This document shows, piece after piece, positions 56,548 to 64,000 of a stretch of 64,000 nucleotides of DNA. The stretch is taken from NCBI GenBank assembly GCA_041396245.1, contig JAWKYW010000004.1:124001-188000 (forward strand). The letters run 5' to 3'. The stretch is from Desulfobacillus sp041396245. Lineage in GTDB: Bacteria; Pseudomonadota; Gammaproteobacteria; Burkholderiales; Rhodocyclaceae. A program made the translations under genes and the position numbers. The notes under the pieces are model-generated. The model saw nothing but the letters and a program-made list of their open reading frames with translations, was not told where the DNA came from and did not search any database. Each line of letters starts with the position of its first letter. The stretch's first letter is position 1.

Positions 56548-58461
56548 ATGCTGATCCATCTGCGCACGCTGCTGGCCTTGGCCGTGACCTTCTATGGTAT
56601 GGCCAACGTCATGCCGGCGATCGGCGATTTTCGCATCGGGCCGTTTCCGATGATCTTCTTTCGGGCAACTTTTTTTGCACTTTGTGCGGTGGTCGTCATG
56701 GCGTATCTGCGGGGCGCGGACGGGCGCACGGCGCCGACATGGTTGCTCTGGGTCGGCTGGGCGCTGACGGCCGGGCTGGTATGGACCTGCTGGTCCTTCT
56801 ACCAAGTCAGCAGCACGCTCGACGATGCGATGTTCCTTTTCGGGCCGAAGGAGATGTGGATCGCCGTGTTTGCGGCATGCGCGGCGCTGTTTTTCTGCTG
56901 GCGCCTGTGGGGCTATCCGGTGGCATTGCTCGGCCTGCTGGGAATGCTCTACATGGGGACGGGTCACTATTGGCCGGGCTTGCTCGAGACGGTGAAGAGC
57001 GATCCGGCCGAAACGCTGGCGCAGAACCTGTTGTACAGCCTCGATTCCGGAATACTCGGCAGCACGTTTGCGATTGTCATCAATACCGTGTTCCCCTTCA
57101 TCATTCTCGGCGCCGTGCTCGAAGGGGCGGGCGCCGGCGAATCCATGATCCGCATCGCCTTTTCGATGATGCGCAACACGGCAGGGGGGCCGGCGCACGC
57201 CGCAGTGCTGGCGTCGGGACTATTCGGCGCGGTCTCCGGCAGCGCGGTGGCGAATGTCGTCGGCACGGGCGTAGTCACCATACCGATGATCAAGCGCCGG
57301 GGTTTCACCGCGAACTTCGCCGGTGCGGTGGAGGCGGCGGCATCGTCGGGTGGCCAGATCATGCCGCCTATCATGGGTGCGGCGGCGCTGGTGATGGCGG
57401 ATTTCGTCGGCGTCAGCTATCTCACCGTTGTCGTCGCCGTGCTGGTGCCGTCCATCGCCTATTACCTCAGCCTGTTCGCCATGATCGGATACGAATCGCG
57501 TCGTCTCGGCATTCGGCCCGACGTTTCGGCTGAAGGCATCGACGCGCCGACCCGGCAGGACTTTCTCAATCTGCTGCTGGTATTTGTGCCGCTGGCAGTC
57601 GTCGTCGCGATGCTGGTGTCGGGCAGGTCGCCGTCGGGTGCCTCCATGGCGGCGCTAGGTGTGCTGCTGCCGCTGAGCTTCATCAACCCGGCGATTCGTG
57701 CGCAGCCGGCAAAGCTTGTGCATAGCCTGGCGTCCGGCGGCGTCAGTTTTTCCAGCCTGTTGATGGCGATAGCCGCGGTCAGCATCGTGATTTCCGCCCT
57801 GTCGGTGACCGGTGTGCCGGTCAAATTCGGCGTTCTGCTGAGCAATGCCATTACCTCCTCGATGCTGCTGGCACTGCTGATCGTGGCCGCCGGCTGCATC
57901 TTCCTCGGCATGGGTATGCCGACCCTGCCGGCCTATGTCTCGGTGGCCGCCATCGCGCTGCCGGCCATGGAGCAGTTCGGCATGGCGCCGCTGACCGCCC
58001 ACATGTTCGTCTTCATGATCGCCGTGGCTTCGGCGATTACGCCGCCGGTGGCGATCGCGGCCTATGCGGCGGCGTCGATATCTGGCGGGCGTCCGGTGAT
58101 GACGGCGGTGGTGGCCTCGAAAATTGGCATCATGATTTTCATCATCCCCTTCACTTTTGCCTACAACCCGTTGTTGCTGACCGTATCCGCATCCGGCGTG
58201 GTGTTTGCCTGGCTTCCCTATCTCTGGCTGCTGTTGAAACTTGGCTTCGGCATCATGCTGGTGGCCTCGGCGCTCACGGCCTTCGATCGTCAGCCGCTCA
58301 AGCCATGGGAAATCGGCCTGCGCCTGATCGCCGCGGTCATGCTGTTCGCTCCCGGCATTGCCTGGGATGTCGGCGGCTGCATTCTTGGCGCCAGCGGACT
58401 TGGCCTTCATCAACTGCGAACCCGCAAACCGAAACCCACCATGCTGAACGCTCAACCATGA
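56548..58461 (+). CDS. Fused TRAP transporter permease (DctQM type)
   Basis: The 637-residue membrane protein fuses a four-helix small permease (DctQ-like, residues 1-150) to the large DctM-like permease. The large part shows FPFIILGAVLEGAGAGESMIRIAF, SGLFGAVSGSAVANVVGTGVVTIPMIKRRG, GGQIMPPIMGAAALVMADF and ASAITPPVAIAAYAAASISG. This fusion is typical of TAXI-type TRAP systems, which use sodium or proton gradients. It overlaps the sulfatase start by four bases, coupling import with desulfation. Confidence 0.93.
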   Translation: MLIHLRTLLALAVTFYGMANVMPAIGDFRIGPFPMIFFRATFFALCAVVVMAYLRGADGRTAPTWLLWVGWALTAGLVWTCWSFYQVSSTLDDAMFLFGPKEMWIAVFAACAALFFCWRLWGYPVALLGLLGMLYMGTGHYWPGLLETVKSDPAETLAQNLLYSLDSGILGSTFAIVINTVFPFIILGAVLEGAGAGESMIRIAFSMMRNTAGGPAHAAVLASGLFGAVSGSAVANVVGTGVVTIPMIKRRGFTANFAGAVEAAASSGGQIMPPIMGAAALVMADFVGVSYLTVVVAVLVPSIAYYLSLFAMIGYESRRLGIRPDVSAEGIDAPTRQDFLNLLLVFVPLAVVVAMLVSGRSPSGASMAALGVLLPLSFINPAIRAQPAKLVHSLASGGVSFSSLLMAIAAVSIVISALSVTGVPVKFGVLLSNAITSSMLLALLIVAAGCIFLGMGMPTLPAYVSVAAIALPAMEQFGMAPLTAHMFVFMIAVASAITPPVAIAAYAAASISGGRPVMTAVVASKIGIMIFIIPFTFAYNPLLLTVSASGVVFAWLPYLWLLLKLGFGIMLVASALTAFDRQPLKPWEIGLRLIAAVMLFAPGIAWDVGGCILGASGLGLHQLRTRKPKPTMLNAQP

Positions 58462-59777
58462 CCAACATCATCTACATCGTCGCCGACGACCTGGGCTTCG
58501 CCGATCTCGGCTGCTACGGCGGGCGCGACGCGCAGTTCGGCGCCGTCTCGCCCAACATCGACCGGCTCGCCCGGGGCGGCGTCCGCTTCACCGACGGCTA
58601 CGCCAACTCGCCGGTCTGCTCTCCCACGCGCTTCGCCCTGATGACCATGCGCTACCAATACCGTCTGCGCGGCGCGCTGGAGGAGCCGATCAACAGCCGC
58701 AGCAAAGGAAGCACCACGCTGGGCTTGCCGCCGCACATCCCGACCCTGCCCTCCCTGTTGCGCGAGGCCGGCTACGCCACAGCGCTGGTCGGCAAGTGGC
58801 ATCTCGGCTACCCGCCGGCCTTCGGTCCGATGCGCTCCGGCTACGACGAGTTCTACGGCATCATGGCCGGCGGAGTGGATTACTTCACCCATGCCAGCGG
58901 CCGCGGCGATCACGATCTCTACTTGGGGGAGGCGGAGCACCGCGAGGTCGGCTATCTGACCGACATCTTCTCGAAGCGCGCCGTGGATTACGTCGAGCGC
59001 ATGGCCGCGCGCGCCCGATCGGGAAAGCCCTTTTTCCTCAGCCTGAACTACACGGCGCCCCACTGGCCCTGGGAGACGCGCGACGACGAGCATATTGCAG
59101 CGGACGTTGCCGGGAACCTGTTCCACCTCGACGGCGGCAACATCCACAGCTACCGCAAGATGATCCACCACATGGATGAAGGTATCGGCTGGCTGATGGA
59201 CGCGCTGGCGCGGCACGGGCTGGCCGAGGACACGCTGGTCGTGTTCACCAGCGACAATGGCGGCGAGCGCTTCTCGGACAACTGGCCGCTGGTGGGCGGC
59301 AAGATGGACCTGACCGAGGGCGGAATTCGCGTCCCCTGGATCGCCCACTGGCCCGCCGCCATCCCGGCCGGCGCGACGAGCGCCCAGCACTGCATGACCA
59401 TGGACTGGTCGGCGACGATGCTGGACATCGGCGGGGGAAGGCCGCATCCGGACTATCCCCTCGACGGCGTCTCGCTGGCGGCGGTGCTTAAGGATCCGTC
59501 GCACTGCTTCCACCGGCCGCTCTTCTGGCGCATGAACCATCGCAGCCAGCGTGCCTTGCGCGACGGCGACTGGAAGTACCTGAAGGTGGACGACGCGGAA
59601 TATCTCTTCAACCTCCCCGAAGACGCGCGCGAACGCGCCAACCGCGCCCACCGCGAACCGGAGCGCATGGAGCGCATGCGCCGGCAGTGGCTGGACTGGG
59701 ACGCGACGGTCCCGCCGATTCCGCCGGACGCCACGGTCAGCCTAGGCTACTCCTACAAGGATATGCCCCAGCGCTGA
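58458..59777 (+). CDS. Cytoplasmic Cys-type sulfatase
   Basis: The 439-residue alkaline-phosphatase-superfamily sulfatase has the modification motif CSPTR, with Cys54 to become formylglycine. Metal residues include Asp10-Asp11 in IVADDLG and Asp266-Asn267 in FTSDNGG, and GKWHLG (Lys113, His115) is present. It has no signal peptide, so it acts in the cytoplasm on a sulfate ester brought in by the coupled TRAP transporter. Substrate is unknown. The four-base overlap with the permease and the facing maturase gene support one pathway. Confidence 0.92.
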   Translation: MTNIIYIVADDLGFADLGCYGGRDAQFGAVSPNIDRLARGGVRFTDGYANSPVCSPTRFALMTMRYQYRLRGALEEPINSRSKGSTTLGLPPHIPTLPSLLREAGYATALVGKWHLGYPPAFGPMRSGYDEFYGIMAGGVDYFTHASGRGDHDLYLGEAEHREVGYLTDIFSKRAVDYVERMAARARSGKPFFLSLNYTAPHWPWETRDDEHIAADVAGNLFHLDGGNIHSYRKMIHHMDEGIGWLMDALARHGLAEDTLVVFTSDNGGERFSDNWPLVGGKMDLTEGGIRVPWIAHWPAAIPAGATSAQHCMTMDWSATMLDIGGGRPHPDYPLDGVSLAAVLKDPSHCFHRPLFWRMNHRSQRALRDGDWKYLKVDDAEYLFNLPEDARERANRAHREPERMERMRRQWLDWDATVPPIPPDATVSLGYSYKDMPQR

Positions 59778-59807
59778 CGGGGGGCCGGCCTGCGCCCTCA
59801 CCCCGAA

Positions 59808-61010
59808 TCAGGGCAGCCCGAGCCGGCGCGCCAGTTCGCCGCGCGATGCCGTCGCCTTGCGGTAGAACCGCCTCAGGCCGGCACACAGGTAGTGCAATCC
59901 CGATTCGCCGTCCTGGGTGCTGATGAAGCGGTCCTTCGGGCAGTGGCCCCAGCACAGATGCAAATACGGGCAGGAACGGCAATGGCCGGGCAAGGCGTCC
60001 GACTTGGCGCTTCCGAAGCGCCGTTGCGTTTCGGAGCACGCCAAGTCGCCCTCGTGCGTGTCCATGATGTTTCCCAGCCTGTATTCGGGGTAGACGTAGT
60101 GGTCGCACGCATACAGGTCGCCGTCGTGCTCGATGGCCAGGGCCTTGCCGCAGACGCGCCCGGTCACGCACATCTGCGCTCCGGCGCCGAACATCATCGA
60201 CACCACGTTCTCGAACTGGTCGACGAAAACCTTGCCGAAATCGCGCCGGAACCATTCGTCCCATATCCGATCGAGGAAATAGCCCCAGTCCTGCGCATCG
60301 ACCGACCACGCCGTTGCCGCCGCGCCGGACGAGCCGCGGCCAGGCGCCACGGATGTGAAATCGGCCCTGGCCACGCCGGGAATGAACTGGATCGTGCGCG
60401 GGCGCACCCGGTCGCGGAGAAAACGGTACACGTCGATGGGCCGGCGGGCATTGTCGCGGCTGACGACGCACAGCGCGGAAAACGGAACCTGGTGCTCGTG
60501 CAGCAGCGCCACGGCATGCATGACCCGCTCGTGCGTCGGCTTGCCCCCCCTACTGCGACGATGCGCGTCGTGCAGCGGCGCCGGACCGTCGATCGACAGG
60601 CCGACCAGGAAGCCGTGCCGCTTCAGAAATGCCGCCCATTCCCCGTCGAGGAGCGTGCCGTTGGTCTGCAGGTCGTTCTCGATGCGCTGTCCGTCCTTGC
60701 GGTGTATTTGCTGCAGCTCGACGATGCGCTCGAAGAACGCCAGGCCCATCAGCGTCGGCTCGCCGCCCTGCCAGCTGAAGACGACTTCGCCCGAAGCGTG
60801 GGCTTCGATGTACTGGCGGATATGCGCTTCGAGCAGCTCGTCGCTCATGCGCGGGATGTCGGGCTGATCCAGCAGGTCGTGCTTGTGCAGATAAAAGCAG
60901 TAGTCGCAGTCCAGGTTGCACTGCGCGCCACTCGCCTTAACCATGGTGTGGAAGCGCTGGCGGCTCCCGGTTTGAGTGAGTCCGGGGGGTTGGAAGCCCT
61001 CCTTGCTCAT
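59808..61010 (-). CDS. Anaerobic sulfatase-maturating enzyme (radical SAM)
   Basis: The 400-residue radical SAM enzyme has CNLDCDYCFY (Cys31, Cys35, Cys38) for the SAM iron-sulfur cluster. FSWQGGEPTLMG and GLSIDGPAPLHD carry the conserved acidic residues. A C-terminal SPASM region has CGKALAIEHDGDLYACDHYV and CRSCPYLHLCWGHCPKDR (in parts). It oxidises the sulfatase Cys to formylglycine without oxygen. The start at 61010 has GGGAGGAG upstream. It converges on the sulfatase, with 30 bases between stops. Confidence 0.95.
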   Translation of the reverse strand: MSKEGFQPPGLTQTGSRQRFHTMVKASGAQCNLDCDYCFYLHKHDLLDQPDIPRMSDELLEAHIRQYIEAHASGEVVFSWQGGEPTLMGLAFFERIVELQQIHRKDGQRIENDLQTNGTLLDGEWAAFLKRHGFLVGLSIDGPAPLHDAHRRSRGGKPTHERVMHAVALLHEHQVPFSALCVVSRDNARRPIDVYRFLRDRVRPRTIQFIPGVARADFTSVAPGRGSSGAAATAWSVDAQDWGYFLDRIWDEWFRRDFGKVFVDQFENVVSMMFGAGAQMCVTGRVCGKALAIEHDGDLYACDHYVYPEYRLGNIMDTHEGDLACSETQRRFGSAKSDALPGHCRSCPYLHLCWGHCPKDRFISTQDGESGLHYLCAGLRRFYRKATASRGELARRLGLP

Positions 61011-61060
61011 TGCTCCTCCCCGAGAACCCGGATGCGGCGCAGACGGCACATCCGGCAGGA

Positions 61061-61921
61061 TCAGCGGAACACCACCGTGCGGTTGCCGTTCACCAGCACG
61101 CGGTCCTCGACGTGGTATCTGAGGCCGCGCGCCAGGACCGCCTTCTCGATGTCCTTGCCGTAGCGCACGAGGTCCTCCACCGTATCGCCGTGGTCGATGC
61201 GCACGGTGTCCTGCTCGATGATCGGGCCGGCGTCGAGTTCGGCGGTGACGTAGTGGCAGGTGGCGCCGATCAGCTTGACGCCGCGCTGGTGGGCCTGGTG
61301 GTAGGGCCTGGCGCCGACGAAGGAGGGCAGGAAGGAGTGGTGGATGTTGATGATGCGCCCCGGGTGCTGCTCGCACAGCTCGGGCGGCAGGATCTGCATG
61401 TAGCGCGCCAGCACCATGATGTCGCCGCGTGACTGCTCGAACAGGCGCAGGATCTCGGCGTTGGCCTCGTGTTTGTTGTCCGCCGTCACCGGCACGTGGT
61501 GGAAGGGGATGCCGTGCCATTCGACGAAACCGCGGAAGGTTTCGTGGTTGGAAATCACGCAGGGAATGTCGACGTCGAGCTCCTTCGATTGCCAGCGCGC
61601 CAGCAGGTCGTAGAGGCAGTGTTCCTGCTGCGAGACGAGGACGACGAGGCGCTTCTTCTCGGCGGAATCCGCGATGCGCCAGTCCATGCTGAATTCGGTG
61701 GCGATCGGCTGGAAGCGGCGGCGGAATTCGGCGAGGTCGAAGGGCAGCGAATCGGCCTTCATCTCGATGCGCATGAAGTAGCGCTGCGTGTCCTCGTCGG
61801 CGTGGTGGCTGGTTTCGAGGATCCAGCCCTGGTTGTCGGCGATGAAGGTGGCGACGCGGGCGACGATGCCGACGCGGTCGGGGCAGGCGGCGGTCAGGGT
61901 GTAGCGGCGTTGCGCGTGCAT
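61061..61921 (-). CDS. purU: Formyltetrahydrofolate deformylase
   Basis: The 286-residue enzyme has an N-terminal ACT domain (YTLTAACPDRVGIVARVATFIADN). The formyltransferase-like domain shows RLVVLVSQQEHCLYDLL, INIHHSFLPSFVGARPYHQAH and GPIIEQDTVRIDHGDTVEDLV (in parts). It releases formate from 10-formyl-THF to balance one-carbon pools. It lies 12 bases after the ABC-F gene on the same strand. Confidence 0.95.
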   Translation of the reverse strand: MHAQRRYTLTAACPDRVGIVARVATFIADNQGWILETSHHADEDTQRYFMRIEMKADSLPFDLAEFRRRFQPIATEFSMDWRIADSAEKKRLVVLVSQQEHCLYDLLARWQSKELDVDIPCVISNHETFRGFVEWHGIPFHHVPVTADNKHEANAEILRLFEQSRGDIMVLARYMQILPPELCEQHPGRIINIHHSFLPSFVGARPYHQAHQRGVKLIGATCHYVTAELDAGPIIEQDTVRIDHGDTVEDLVRYGKDIEKAVLARGLRYHVEDRVLVNGNRTVVFR

Positions 61922-61933
61922 GATGTCCGGATT

Positions 61934-63814
<1,881 letters not shown>

Positions 63815-63889
63815 GATTTGTTACATCGCCGGTTCAACCGGCGGCGGCGGAAAGGCGTTATTGTACGCATGACTTGTTTCGAGACCGCC

Positions 63890-64000
63890 ATGAAGCGCCT
63901 GCTGCTGATCCTCGCCTGCCTGATCGCCCCCGCCGCCTGGGGGCAGGACCCCGCCCCCGCCCCAGCATCCGTACCCGCAACGCCCCCCCTCACCGAGGCG
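63890..64000 (+). CDS. Start of a secreted protein (3' truncated by window edge)
   Basis: The first 37 residues begin MKRLLLILACLIAPAAWG, a signal peptide. A Pro/Ala-rich stretch (QDPAPAPASVPATPP) follows and runs to the window end. Family cannot be told. An in-frame ATG at 63869 would add seven residues before the leader; the second ATG gives the better signal peptide. Confidence 0.6.
   Translation, partial: MKRLLLILACLIAPAAWGQDPAPAPASVPATPPLTEA

Overview
The window is GC-rich, densely packed chromosomal DNA from a betaproteobacterium, most likely Rhodocyclales or a close relative. The evidence is the gene order: dnaA-dnaN-gyrB, lysM-dprA-smg-topB facing def-fmt, rsmB-DUF4390-ntrY-ntrX-trkA-trkH, and hemE next to priA. 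No rRNA, tRNA, CRISPR array, complete insertion sequence or prophage was seen.

Layout. 1-4.8 kb: the 3' end of dnaA, an AT-rich origin-like gap, dnaN, gyrB and a metallo-hydrolase. 4.8-10.1 kb (minus): topB, smg, dprA and a LysM protein. 10.2-11.7 kb: def-fmt. 11.7-18.4 kb (minus): one apparent operon with homospermidine synthase, an AMP-forming acyl-CoA ligase, 2-oxoacid dehydrogenase E1-alpha, E1-beta and E2, and a lone acyl carrier protein. 18.5-29.8 kb: rsmB, the NtrY/NtrX two-component pair, TrkA, two tandem TrkH proteins and hemE. 29.8-30.2 kb: a DnaA-box-rich gap. 30.2-38.3 kb: priA, a LuxR-type regulator, an amidase, an MFS carrier, a MOSC protein, carbonic anhydrase and a PIN-like toxin-antitoxin pair. 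38.4-42.2 kb (minus): metH behind a SAM-II-type riboswitch and an intrinsic terminator. 42.2-46.6 kb: a lipoprotein, a rhodanese, a thioredoxin-like protein, an MFS carrier and comM. 46.9-48.4 kb: a YefM/YoeB module and an unknown secreted protein. 48.6-50.8 kb: a MarR-cytochrome b561-YceI-YceI operon. 51.0-53.6 kb: a porin-glnK-amtB operon with an NtrC site and a sigma-54 promoter. 53.7-54.3 kb: a HigBA module. 54.5-61.0 kb: LysR, a TAXI-TRAP transporter, a cytoplasmic sulfatase and its radical-SAM maturase. 61.1-64 kb: purU, an ABC-F ATPase and the start of a secreted protein.

The most unusual signal is not a gene. A bipartite 24-bp word, CGCCGT, ten bases, CTGACTTT, recurs about 17 times on both strands, mostly inside unrelated core genes and always with the same spacing. 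It is absent from 49.1-62.2 kb, which holds the accessory sulfatase locus. Its behaviour resembles a DNA-uptake-type or other genome-wide recognition word. Several other short palindromic repeats sit in intergenic gaps or have been absorbed in frame into metH and the acyl-CoA ligase gene.

All calls come from reading the sequence. No database search or computation was run.
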